A DNA stretch of 15,739 nucleotides from an uncultured Collinsella sp. (GCA_902496945.1 CABVDE010000044.1:1-15739), one strand, 5' to 3'; positions 8,316 to 14,684 are shown, counted from the stretch's first letter. Notes: a model not told the origin generated them from the sequence alone. A program made the numbers and translations.

Positions 8316-9209
8316 ATGCAAAAACAAAGATCCGTGCAGGGGTCATTTGACCTGCATATGCATTCGGTTTATTCCGATGGTTCTCACTCGGTGCAGGCAT
8401 TGATTGCCGAGGCTCGCGAGCGGGGTCTTTCGGGTATTGCCGTTACCGATCACGACAGTTTGCGTCAGCTGTCGTCCGTACGCGCCGAAGCTCGCAAGAT
8501 GGGTTTTCCCGTGATTGCGGGTGTTGAAGCTTCTTGCATTGACGCGGAAACCGGACGCAAGATTCATATTCTTTGCTACGGTCTCGCGGCTACGGCGGAT
8601 GAATCTGGTCCGCTTGAACGCTTAGTAAACGAAACGCTTACCCGCCGTACTGCCAACACCCTGTGGCAGACATGGACGCTCGAGCGTACGGGGATAGCCC
8701 TCTGCGGACGAAAAGCATCGGTGGCCGACGTGGTCGAAGCGTCGTGGGCAAGCACTGGTGTCTACAAACAGCATGTCATGCAGGCGCTTACGGGGCTGGG
8801 CTATCGCGATGACGAATATCAGCGCGTTTATCGTCGGCTATTTAAAAACGGCGGTATTGCCGAGCGCGACATTTCCTATCCCGATGCACTTGCAATTGTG
8901 CGGGCTGCTCGCGAACAGGGCGGTGTGCCTGTGCTCGCACATCCCCAGCAGATGGACTCGTGGGGGGCTATCCCCGCACTTGTTAAGGCGGGTCTGATGG
9001 GCATCGAGGCGTTTCATCCCGATAACGATGCCGTTGCGATCGAAGAGGCCTTTAGACTTGCACGGCAGTACGGAATCGTGTGCACCGGCGGTAGCGATTA
9101 CCATGGGCGCTATGGCGCCCCCGAGTGCGTCGGGGCTTGTTTCATCACGCCGGATGAAGCCGGCGAGTCCGTTGCTCAGCTTTTCGACCAAGAACGCCTG
9201 CTGGCTTAG
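8316..9209 (+). CDS. PHP-domain cyclic phosphodiesterase/phosphatase (PhnPP-like)
   Basis: This 297-residue PHP-family metal-dependent phosphoesterase shows all the usual metal motifs: FDLHMHSVYSDG (H14, H16), TDHDS (D45, H46), GVEAS (E71), KIHIL (H84), VLAHPQ (H209), AFHPD (H234) and GGSDYHG (D261, H263). From established work on Eggerthella lenta, a PHP enzyme in a C-P lyase operon (PhnPP) opens 5-phosphoribosyl 1,2-cyclic phosphate and then hydrolyses it on to ribose 5-phosphate and phosphate. That role fits here, because the gene follows phnL and no phnP or phnN is present. The function is inferred from motifs plus context; a related PHP enzyme acting on 3',5'-nucleoside bisphosphates is the main alternative. 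The start ATG has AGGAGGGG at 8305-8312. Confidence 0.85.
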   Translation: MQKQRSVQGSFDLHMHSVYSDGSHSVQALIAEARERGLSGIAVTDHDSLRQLSSVRAEARKMGFPVIAGVEASCIDAETGRKIHILCYGLAATADESGPLERLVNETLTRRTANTLWQTWTLERTGIALCGRKASVADVVEASWASTGVYKQHVMQALTGLGYRDDEYQRVYRRLFKNGGIAERDISYPDALAIVRAAREQGGVPVLAHPQQMDSWGAIPALVKAGLMGIEAFHPDNDAVAIEEAFRLARQYGIVCTGGSDYHGRYGAPECVGACFITPDEAGESVAQLFDQERLLA

Positions 9210-9220
9210 GGGGTCCGGAG

Positions 9221-9652
9221 ATGACAGTTCGAACGGCGACTGTTGCCGATGCCGACGCGGTGTACGAGCTCATGTGCCAGCTTGAGGACGCTCGATTTGA
9301 CCGATTGACGTTCTGTAAGCGTTTTGCCTGGCAGCTTGCCCGACAACCATTTTTCGCTTTTGTGCTCGAAGAGGATGACGTTGTCGGGTTTGTGAACGTG
9401 CGCGTCGAGCGGCAGCTTCATCATGAACACCCCGTGGCCGAGATTTGCGAGCTTGTGGTTGACAAGGGATGCCGTGGTGGTGGACGTGGGACACTGCTGC
9501 TTGAGAGGGCCATTGCGTGCGCACAAGAGCAGGGCTGCGAGGTAATCGAGGTGGCCTCGAATGCCGCACGGTTGGGTGCTCACCGGTTTTACGAAAATCA
9601 CGGCATGAAGAGGACGCATACTAAATTCATGATGGGGCTGCGAGGGCCCTAA
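9221..9652 (+). CDS. phnO: Aminoalkylphosphonate N-acetyltransferase PhnO (GNAT)
   Basis: This 143-residue GNAT acetyltransferase is the same length as E. coli PhnO (144) and aligns to it from memory along its whole length: RTATVADADAVYELMCQLEDARFD at the N-terminus, QLHHEHPVAEICELVV in the middle and SNAARLGAHRFYENHG near the end. The acetyl-CoA loop is RGGGRG (85-90), fitting R/Q-x-x-G-x-G. PhnO acetylates aminoalkylphosphonates such as aminomethylphosphonate and 2-aminoethylphosphonate, which allows or detoxifies their breakdown by C-P lyase. It is the last gene of the operon, 11 bases after the PHP gene; a candidate ribosome site AGGGGG lies at 9208-9213. No convincing terminator hairpin is visible after it. 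A tRNA promoter starts ~45 bases downstream. Confidence 0.85.
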   Translation: MTVRTATVADADAVYELMCQLEDARFDRLTFCKRFAWQLARQPFFAFVLEEDDVVGFVNVRVERQLHHEHPVAEICELVVDKGCRGGGRGTLLLERAIACAQEQGCEVIEVASNAARLGAHRFYENHGMKRTHTKFMMGLRGP

Positions 9653-9696
9653 AATGTATGTGCAATAACGCCCGCAAACTTTTTCAAAAATAGTTC

Positions 9697-9725
9697 TTGC
9701 GTTCGCGTTGGCGCTCCGTTATTCT
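9697..9725 (+). promoter_or_regulatory. Promoter of tRNA-Leu
   Basis: A -35 box TTGCGT (9697-9702) and a -10 box TATTCT (9720-9725) are separated by exactly 17 bases. The -10 box ends 11 bases before the mature tRNA 5' end at 9737, so the leader is very short, as is common for single tRNA genes. Confidence 0.65.
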
Positions 9726-9736
9726 AATTCCTGCAC

Positions 9737-9823
9737 GCGGGCGTGGCGGAATTGGCAGACGCGTACGGTTCAGGTCCGTATGGGGGCAACCCCATGAAGG
9801 TTCAAGTCCTTTCGCCCGCACCA
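9737..9823 (+). tRNA. tRNA-Leu (anticodon CAG)
   Basis: This is an 87-base class II tRNA with encoded CCA. The acceptor stem is GCGGGCG (9737-9743) with CGCCCGC (9813-9819). The anticodon stem TACGG/CCGTA encloses loop TTCAGGT, with anticodon CAG at 9771-9773 reading CUG. A long variable arm TGGGGGCAACCCCA and the T-arm GAAGGTTCAAGTCCTTT complete the fold. The long variable arm and the anticodon agree on leucine. Confidence 0.97.
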
Positions 9824-9862
9824 TTACATGAAAGAGCTCCCAGCAATGGGAGCTTTTTTGTT
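9806..9862 (+). repeat. 57-bp direct repeat, copy A (tRNA-Leu 3' end plus terminator)
   Basis: This stretch runs from the 3' part of the tRNA-Leu T-loop through the acceptor strand, CCA and terminator. It is repeated without change at 9995-10051 (offset 189). The two copies flank a 132-bp insert. Confidence 0.95.
9831..9859 (+). terminator. Rho-independent terminator of tRNA-Leu
   Basis: The stem AGCTCCCA (9835-9842), loop GCAA and TGGGAGCT (9847-9854) are followed by a run of T. An identical copy stands 189 bases downstream. Confidence 0.88.
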
Positions 9863-9994
9863 TTGGGCCCATCGCAGGGACTTGAACCTGCGAAGGAGCG
9901 AGCGTCAAGAAAACGCGGAGCGTTTTTAGCGAGCTGGCGAGGACGCCGGCAGGTGGCCGAAGCCGGCGCGGATCCGCGAAGCGGATGCGCGGAC
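9863..9994 (+). repeat. tRNA-linked structured element (Leu copy)
   Basis: This 132-bp GC-rich insert lies between the two 57-bp repeats. Its parts are a hairpin TCGCAGG/CCTGCGA (9872-9893) whose loop contains the antisense of the tRNA-Leu T-arm; a terminator-like hairpin AAAACGC/GCGTTTT (9910-9926); a hairpin CGCCGGC/GCCGGCG (9944-9968); and a hairpin ATCCGC/GCGGAT (9972-9986). The 92-bp core (9902-9993) recurs behind tRNA-Arg at 14884-14975 with about 85 of 92 bases identical and no gaps. An open reading frame crosses it (9743-10132), but that frame starts inside the tRNA and gives no recognisable protein, so I regard it as noncoding. Confidence 0.85.
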
Positions 9995-10051
9995 GTCCTT
10001 TCGCCCGCACCATTACATGAAAGAGCTCCCAGCAATGGGAGCTTTTTTGTT
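9995..10051 (+). repeat. 57-bp direct repeat, copy B (orphan tRNA-Leu 3' end plus terminator)
   Basis: This exact copy of 9806-9862 carries only the last 18 bases of the tRNA (GTCC onward to ACCA) and the same terminator, with no 5' part of a tRNA before it. It resembles the leftover 3' end created by integration into a tRNA gene. Confidence 0.95.
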
Positions 10052-10110
10052 ATGCACGATCTCCTAGACGGGTATCCTAATGTCAACGTGTGCCTATCAG
10101 AGGAGAGACC

Positions 10111-11049
10111 ATGCTGTTTTCCGGTATCATAGCCGCCCTTACCAGCCTTTTGATTCCCATCATCATCCTGTTGCTGCTTCTTCCCAGCGCCTGCTATGTC
10201 GTCGAGCAACAGCATGCCGTGATCATCGAACGCTTAGGCAAATTCAACCGCATCGTCAATGCCGGCTTTCATATGAAGGTGCCCGTAATCGACCGCAAGG
10301 CCGCCACGGTGAGCCTGCGCACGATGAAAAACGGTTTTGGTATCGACGTTAAGACTCAGGACAATGTGACCATCGGCCTCGAGGTCTCGGCTCAATATCA
10401 CGTGAGCTACGACATGGGTGCCGGCCCGGCGGATTCGGGTATCTACAAGAGCTACTACATGCTGCAGGAGCCCGTCGACCAGATGCGCGACTTCATCACC
10501 GACGCCCTGCGCTCTTCCATCCCCGTCTACACGCTCGATGAGGTCTTTGCCAAGAAGGACGACATCGCCAAGGATGTCAACGCTACCGTGTCCGAGCAGA
10601 TGGCCGCCTACGGCTTCACTCTCGTGTCGACGCTCATCACCAAAATCGCACTGCCGACCGAGGTTGAGAACTCCATGAACGACATCAACGCCGCCCAGCG
10701 CAAGCGCGCTGCGGCACAGGAGCTCGCCGAGGCCGACCGCATCAAGCGTGTGACCGAGGCGACCGCCGAGGCCGAAGCCATGGAGAAGGCGGGCGAGGGC
10801 ATCGCCAACCAGCGCAAGGCGATCGCGCTGGGTATCAAGGACTCGCTCGAGATTATCCAGGAGACGGGTGTCGGTAACGACGAGGCTAACCAACTGTTTA
10901 TGTTTACCCAGTGGACTGAGATGATGACGGAGTTCGCCCGCACAGGCAAAAACTCGACGGTCGTGTTGCCGAGCGACTTTTCACAGTCGGCCTCGATGTT
11001 CGAGCAGATGCTGGCTGCCGGCAAGGTTCAGAACGAGTCGAAGGAGTAG
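10111..11049 (+). CDS. SPFH/band-7 domain membrane protein (stomatin/HIR-like)
   Basis: This 312-residue protein has one N-terminal membrane anchor (residues 5-29, very hydrophobic) followed by a band-7/SPFH domain beginning VVEQQHAVIIERLGKFNRIVNAGFHMKVP. The domain continues through VKTQDNVTIGLEVSAQYHV and an Ala/Glu-rich coiled-coil stretch (195-240, AAQRKRAAAQELAEADRIKR). Such proteins form large ring assemblies on membranes and help organise or protect membrane proteins; the exact substrate cannot be read from sequence. The ATG at 10111 is preferred because AGAGGAGAG (10099-10107) precedes it; an in-frame GTG at 10090 overlaps that site. Its last codons contain AAGGAG for rlmH, six bases on, so the two are cotranscribed. 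Confidence 0.88.
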   Translation: MLFSGIIAALTSLLIPIIILLLLLPSACYVVEQQHAVIIERLGKFNRIVNAGFHMKVPVIDRKAATVSLRTMKNGFGIDVKTQDNVTIGLEVSAQYHVSYDMGAGPADSGIYKSYYMLQEPVDQMRDFITDALRSSIPVYTLDEVFAKKDDIAKDVNATVSEQMAAYGFTLVSTLITKIALPTEVENSMNDINAAQRKRAAAQELAEADRIKRVTEATAEAEAMEKAGEGIANQRKAIALGIKDSLEIIQETGVGNDEANQLFMFTQWTEMMTEFARTGKNSTVVLPSDFSQSASMFEQMLAAGKVQNESKE

Positions 11050-11055
11050 GCACGC

Positions 11056-11526
11056 GTGAAATACACCGTCGTTTGTGTCGGTAAGCTCAAAGAGCGCTTT
11101 TGGAAGGACGCGTGCGCTGAGTACACCAAGCGCCTGGGCGCCTATGCCAAGGTGGATATGCGCGAAGTGGCCGATATCGACCCGGCCAAGGCGGGCGGCG
11201 TGGATGCCGCGCGTGATAAAGAGGGGGAGGCGATTCTTGCTGCCTTGCCGTCTCGAGCGCATGTGATCCTGCTAGCTATCGAGGGCAAGGAGCGTTCGAG
11301 TGAGGAGCTCTCGGCGAGGCTCGACGATCTTATGCTGCGAGGCAGCAGCGATATTGCCTTTGTGATCGGCGGTTCGGACGGCGTGAGTGATGAGGTGCGT
11401 GCGCGCGCCGACGAGATGCTCAGCTTTGGACGCATTACCTTGCCGCATAACTTGGCGCGCGTGGTGCTGCTAGAGCAGATTTACCGTGCCTGCAAGATCA
11501 GCCGTGGCGAGCCGTATCACAAATAG
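11056..11526 (+). CDS. rlmH: 23S rRNA (pseudouridine-1915-N3)-methyltransferase RlmH
   Basis: This 156-residue SPOUT methyltransferase is of the usual family length. It acts on the assembled 70S ribosome and methylates N3 of pseudouridine 1915 in helix 69 of 23S rRNA, using S-adenosylmethionine. The trefoil-knot motifs are plain: VILLAIEGKERSSEELS, FVIGGSDGVSDEV (103-114) and the C-terminal HNLARVVLLEQIYRACKISRGEPYHK (131-156), the signature end of RlmH. The start is GTG 11056, with AAGGAG at 11041-11046 inside the end of the preceding gene. It is followed by 73 bases before proC, with no obvious terminator. Confidence 0.96.
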   Translation: MKYTVVCVGKLKERFWKDACAEYTKRLGAYAKVDMREVADIDPAKAGGVDAARDKEGEAILAALPSRAHVILLAIEGKERSSEELSARLDDLMLRGSSDIAFVIGGSDGVSDEVRARADEMLSFGRITLPHNLARVVLLEQIYRACKISRGEPYHK

Positions 11527-11599
11527 GTCGGCAATGCGAAACAATGGCGTGGGACAATACCTTTCGTTTTGAGGAATGTGTCTGAAAGGACTATGTGAT

Positions 11600-12370
11600 A
11601 TGAAGATCGGGTTTGTCGGTTTTGGCAATATGGCGAGCGCCATGGCTGATGGCTGGATCGCCGCCGGCGTGGCTGCGGGCGACATGTGCGCCTGCGCGGG
11701 CCGCTACGACGCTCTGGTCGAGCGCTGCGAGGTGCGCGACATGGTCGCCTGCCGCGATGCGGCGGAGGTTGTTGCCGCGTCCGATATCGTGGTCGCTGCG
11801 GTCAAGCCGTACATGATCGAGAAGGTATTCGCCCCGCTCAAGGATGCTCTTGCCAAAAAGGTCATTCTCTCGGTCGCCTGGACCTGGGATAGCGCCAAGT
11901 GGGAACAGGTCCTGCCAGGTGTCGCGCATATCTCGACGGTGCCCAACACGCCGGTTTCGGTGGGCGAGGGTGTTATCGCCTGCGAGAAGGCTTCCACGCT
12001 TAGCGATGAGCAGCGTGCCACGGCGCTCGCCCTGCTCGGAAGGCTTGGCACGGTGGTAGAGCTCGATTCGAGTCTGCTGTTTGTGGGCGGCACCGTAGGC
12101 GGTTGCGCGCCGGCGTTTGTCGCCATGGCGATCGAGGCCCTGGGCGATGCGGCCGTCAAGCATGGTATCCCGCGCGCCGATGCCTATCGCATCGTGAGCC
12201 AGATGGTGCTGGGCACGGCAAAGCTGCAGCTTGCAACCGGTCAGCATCCCGCGGCGATGAAGGATGCCGTATGTTCGCCCGGTGGCGCCACCATCAAGGG
12301 CGTCGTCGCACTCGAGGACGCTGGCATGCGCAGTGCCCTGGTCAAGGCAATCGACGCAACCCTTCAGTAA
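11600..12370 (+). CDS. proC: Pyrroline-5-carboxylate reductase ProC
   Basis: This 256-residue NAD(P)H-dependent enzyme catalyses the last step of proline synthesis (pyrroline-5-carboxylate to proline). The Rossmann motif VGFGNMASAM lies at 6-15, followed by AAVKP (66-70), VPNTPVSVGEG (114-124), GGCAPAFVAMAIEALGDAAVKHG (167-189) and the C-terminal CSPGGATIKGVVALEDAGMRSALVKAI (225-251). The length is slightly below the common ~270. ATG 11600 is preferred: it starts MKIGFVGFGNM, as in the family, and has GAAAGGA at 11584-11590. The upstream in-frame GTG at 11576 adds only eight poorly supported residues. A nested inverted-repeat element begins at its stop codon. Confidence 0.94.
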   Translation: MKIGFVGFGNMASAMADGWIAAGVAAGDMCACAGRYDALVERCEVRDMVACRDAAEVVAASDIVVAAVKPYMIEKVFAPLKDALAKKVILSVAWTWDSAKWEQVLPGVAHISTVPNTPVSVGEGVIACEKASTLSDEQRATALALLGRLGTVVELDSSLLFVGGTVGGCAPAFVAMAIEALGDAAVKHGIPRADAYRIVSQMVLGTAKLQLATGQHPAAMKDAVCSPGGATIKGVVALEDAGMRSALVKAIDATLQ

Positions 12371-12531
12371 AACCGATCAAAAAGGGACAGGTTTTATTTT
12401 GGCTGGTTTTTTCCTGCGGTTTTGTCCCTTGAGCGAAAAGCGCCCCGCAACTGGCTCAATTCCAGTTGCGGGGCGCTTGCGTTTGACCAGATAAAACCGA
12501 CCAAAATAAACCTGTCCCATTTTGGTAGGTT
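12369..12531. repeat. Nested inverted-repeat element (MITE/REPIN-like), also a likely bidirectional terminator
   Basis: Three stem-loops fill the gap between the convergent genes proC and the small minus-strand gene. The central one is a perfect 17-bp stem (12438-12454 with 12462-12478) with a 7-base loop. The left hairpin pairs AAAACC and CAAAA (12369-12382) with TTTTG and GGTTTT (12397-12410). The right hairpin is AACCGACCAAAAT (12495-12507) with ATTTTGGTAGGTT (12519-12531), one mismatch. The left loop contains GGGACAGGTTT (12384-12394) and the right loop is AAACCTGTCCC (12508-12518); they are perfect complements. The whole therefore also reads as ~34-bp imperfect terminal inverted repeats. 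A further 8-bp pairing, AAGGGACA (12382-12389) with TGTCCCTT (12423-12430), is possible. Confidence 0.85.
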
Positions 12532-12703
12532 AGTCCCAGGAGCCGTCTTCCTCATCCTCGGACTTGGGCCCGCGGTCGACGTACATCTTATGGGTGCGCT
12601 TCTCCATCACAAAGGCAAGAATCGCAAACAGCAGGATGCCGCCGGCGAAAAGGATGGCAAAACCGGTGCGGGTGCCAAACAAAAAGGAAAAAACTGCGTC
12701 CAT
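12530..12703 (-). CDS. Small single-pass membrane protein, function unknown
   Basis: This is a 57-residue protein on the minus strand. It begins MDAVFSFLFGTRTGFAILFAGG, has one strong hydrophobic segment (about residues 13-33), then a basic stretch MEKRTHKMYVDRGPK and a very acidic tail SEDEEDGSWD. The charge pattern suggests the tail is cytoplasmic. A ribosome site AAGAAGG lies seven bases before the ATG on the minus strand, and a promoter-like region is shared with serS. I do not recognise the family. The good ribosome site, the membrane segment and the neat fit between the serS promoter and the inverted repeat argue for a real gene. Its stop codon overlaps the end of the repeat element. 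Confidence 0.7.
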   Translation of the reverse strand: MDAVFSFLFGTRTGFAILFAGGILLFAILAFVMEKRTHKMYVDRGPKSEDEEDGSWD

Positions 12704-12727
12704 TGGGTGCCTTCTTGCGTAGTTGAG

Positions 12728-12757
12728 TTGGGTCGTAAACGCTCATAAGTATATACT
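12728..12757 (+). promoter_or_regulatory. Probable serS promoter
   Basis: TTGGGT (12728-12733) and TATACT (12752-12757) are 18 bases apart. The -10 box lies in a perfect 12-bp palindrome AAGTATATACTT (12747-12758), which also offers a TATACT on the minus strand for the divergent small gene. The ribosome site of serS is ~45 bases further on. Confidence 0.45.
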
Positions 12758-12814
12758 TGCCCATACATGTACAAGGGTGCAACCTAAATGGAATGTATAT
12801 CGCCGGAGGATCTA

Positions 12815-14098
12815 ATGCTTGATATCAAGTTTGTTCGCGAGAACCCCGATGCCATCGATGTCGCCATGGCTAACCGCCAGACATCCTGGGATCGCGAGAA
12901 GTTCTTTGAGCTCGACGACGAGCGTCGTGCCGTCATCACCGAGGTCGAGGAGCTCCAGGCCACGCGTAACGCCGAGTCCAAGAAGATCGGCGCCCTGATG
13001 AAGGAGGGCAAGAGGGACGAGGCCGAGGCCGCCAAGGAGGCCGTGCGCGCCGTCAACGAGCAGATCGACGGTCTGGCCGAGCGTCGTACCGCCCTCGAGC
13101 AGGAGCAGTACGACTTCATGGCTCACCTGCCCAACATCCCCTGCGAGGCCACCCCGTTTGGTAAGGACGAGGACGAGAACATCGAGCGTCGTCGCTGGGG
13201 CACCCCGCGCGAGTTCGACTTCGACTTTAAGCCGCACTGGGACCTGGGCACCGACCTCGACATCCTCGACTTCGAGCGCGGCAACAAACTCTCCGGCAGC
13301 CGCTTCACCGTTCTCGGTGGCGCCGGCGCCCGCCTGGAGCGCGCTCTGATCAACTTCTTCCTCGATACGCACACCAGCCGTGGCTTTAAGGAGTGGTGGC
13401 CGCCTATCGTCGTCAAGCGTCAGACCATGTTCGGCACGGGCCAGCTGCCCAAGTTTGAGGACGACGCCTATCACGTCTCGGGCGACAACTTCCTGATCCC
13501 CACTGCTGAGGTCGTGCTCACCAACCTGCACGCCGGTGAGATTCTGGACGCCGGCACCCTGCCGCGCCGCTACACCGCTTTCACCCCCTGCTTCCGCGAG
13601 GAGGCCGGTTCCGCCGGTCGCGACACCCGCGGCATCATCCGCCAGCACGAGTTCGACAAGGTCGAGATGGTCAAGTTCGCTAAGCCGGAGGAGTCCGACG
13701 AGGAGCTCGAGAGCATGACCGCCGAGGCTGAGTACCTGCTGCAGCAGCTGGGCCTTCCGTATCGCGTGATTAGCCTGTGCACCGGCGACCTGGGCTTCTC
13801 TGCCCGCCAGACCTACGACGTCGAGGTTTGGCTGCCGAGCTACAACGCCTACAAGGAGATCAGCTCCTGCTCCAACTGCGGCGACTTCCAGGCCCGTCGC
13901 GCCAACATTAAGTATCGCGACCCCGAGAACTTCAAGGGTTCGCGCTACCTGCACACCCTCAACGGTTCCGGCCTGCCGGCTGGCCGCACCATGGCCGCCA
14001 TTCTGGAGAACTACCAGAACGCCGACGGCACCATTACGATCCCCGAGGTCCTGCGTCCCTACATGGGCGGCCTCGAGAAGATCGAGCCGGTCGCATAG
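12815..14098 (+). CDS. serS: Seryl-tRNA synthetase
   Basis: This 427-residue class II aminoacyl-tRNA synthetase (E. coli 430) charges tRNA-Ser with serine in the cytoplasm. The N-terminal tRNA-binding helical arm (about 30-105) is rich in Glu/Arg/Ala. The catalytic domain shows TAE (230-232), motif 2 FREEAGSAGRDTRGIIRQHEF (260-280), the serine/ATP region EISSCSNCGDFQARR (348-362) and motif 3 GSGLPAGRTMAAILENYQ (384-401). The start is ATG 12815, giving MLDIKFVRENPDAI as in the family, with GGAGGA at 12805-12810. The in-frame ATG at 12788 would place the ribosome site inside the gene. Codon use is strongly biased (GCC, CTG/CTC, GAG, AAG), as expected for a highly expressed gene. It ends in a clear terminator. 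Confidence 0.97.
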   Translation: MLDIKFVRENPDAIDVAMANRQTSWDREKFFELDDERRAVITEVEELQATRNAESKKIGALMKEGKRDEAEAAKEAVRAVNEQIDGLAERRTALEQEQYDFMAHLPNIPCEATPFGKDEDENIERRRWGTPREFDFDFKPHWDLGTDLDILDFERGNKLSGSRFTVLGGAGARLERALINFFLDTHTSRGFKEWWPPIVVKRQTMFGTGQLPKFEDDAYHVSGDNFLIPTAEVVLTNLHAGEILDAGTLPRRYTAFTPCFREEAGSAGRDTRGIIRQHEFDKVEMVKFAKPEESDEELESMTAEAEYLLQQLGLPYRVISLCTGDLGFSARQTYDVEVWLPSYNAYKEISSCSNCGDFQARRANIKYRDPENFKGSRYLHTLNGSGLPAGRTMAAILENYQNADGTITIPEVLRPYMGGLEKIEPVA

Positions 14099-14120
14099 GC
14101 GAGCCACAAAAACGATTTGC

Positions 14121-14150
14121 AAGGGCGCTTCCATCTGGGGCGCCCTTTTT
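14121..14150 (+). terminator. Rho-independent terminator of serS
   Basis: AAGGGCGC (14121-14128) pairs with GCGCCCTT (14140-14147), followed by T residues. It starts 22 bases after the serS stop. Confidence 0.88.
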
Positions 14151-14186
14151 GTGCGCAGCTCATACCATGCCGTGCGGACAGCTCAA

Positions 14187-14219
14187 TATAATATACACGA
14201 ACAAATGTTCTGTATACAG
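14187..14219 (+). promoter_or_regulatory. Promoter with LexA-like (SOS) operator
   Basis: TATAAT (14187-14192) is a perfect -10 box, although no good -35 box stands 16-18 bases before it. It is followed by CGAACAAATGTTCT (14198-14211), which fits the Gram-positive/actinobacterial LexA box CGAAC-N4-GTTC. CTGTATACAG (14210-14219) next to it is a 10-bp palindrome. A second possible -10, TATGCT (14232-14237), would put the operator across its -35 region. Either way the operator sits where a repressor would block transcription. Confidence 0.5.
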
Positions 14220-14270
14220 TCATCTACCTGCTATGCTTTTACTAGATAAGAGCGAGAGAAAGGGGATGCG

Positions 14271-14648
14271 ATGGAGCTGTTTGATGATCGGGTGGTTTTG
14301 TTTGAGAGCAACGAAGGCGGGGAGCACCTGCTCGTAACATGCGAGCCGTCTGGTATGGGCGGCTTGGTGGTCCGACAGACGAGCGAGGGGCCGTTGACAC
14401 AATGGTGCTACGAGGAGTCGCCGCATGTGGTCGAGACGTTTTTGGCGCATGAGGGGCTTGTGGCCCTGGAGCATTTCTATGGGGTCCGGACATCTAACCA
14501 GGTTGCTCGCATGTTGAGTATCTCGTTTGCCGACTATGATTGTGCCCAGCGGGTGAGATCGCTCCTGAGGGAACTTGATGCTACGTTTGATGTGATCGAA
14601 AAGCCAGTCGATCGTACGGGGAACGGCGGTATATGCGGAGCGGCGTGA
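14271..14648 (+). CDS. Hypothetical protein, possibly SOS-regulated
   Basis: This 125-residue soluble, acidic protein has no family I recognise. Its first half is strand-like (DRVVLFESNEGGEHLLVTCEPSGMGGLVVRQTSEG), resembling a small beta domain. The second half (50-112) looks helical, with FLAHEGLVALEHFYGVRTSNQVARMLSISF. Four cysteines (24, 46, 91, 122) are not arranged as a metal site. There is no signal peptide or membrane segment. The ATG at 14271 has AAAGGGG at 14259-14265. It stands alone between the serS terminator and the tRNA-Arg array, behind a LexA-like operator, which hints at induction by DNA damage. No terminator is evident before the tRNA-Arg promoter. Confidence 0.7.
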   Translation: MELFDDRVVLFESNEGGEHLLVTCEPSGMGGLVVRQTSEGPLTQWCYEESPHVVETFLAHEGLVALEHFYGVRTSNQVARMLSISFADYDCAQRVRSLLRELDATFDVIEKPVDRTGNGGICGAA

Positions 14649-14684
14649 CAAAACTGCGTTTCACAAAAAAGTTTGAGATTGTGC

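Noticed and set aside
9653..9696. Terminator of the phn operon
   Set aside because: There are A- and T-rich runs but no stable stem before them.
10047..10078. Promoter for the SPFH gene (TTATGC or TTGTTA with TATCCT)
   Set aside because: The -35 candidates match poorly or are spaced 20 bases away; too weak to list.
9743..10132. 129-codon open frame across tRNA-Leu and the element
   Set aside because: It starts inside the tRNA, runs through a terminator and repeats part of itself because of the DNA duplication; such frames over tRNA genes are well-known artefacts.
12788..12814. ATG 12788 as the start of serS
   Set aside because: The best ribosome site (12805-12810) lies downstream of it, and MLDIKFVREN is the usual SerS N-terminus.
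12812..14134. Long minus-strand open frame (440 codons) opposite serS
   Set aside because: It is a shadow of the strong codon bias of serS; its translation is low-complexity Val/Leu/Gly/Ala without family motifs.
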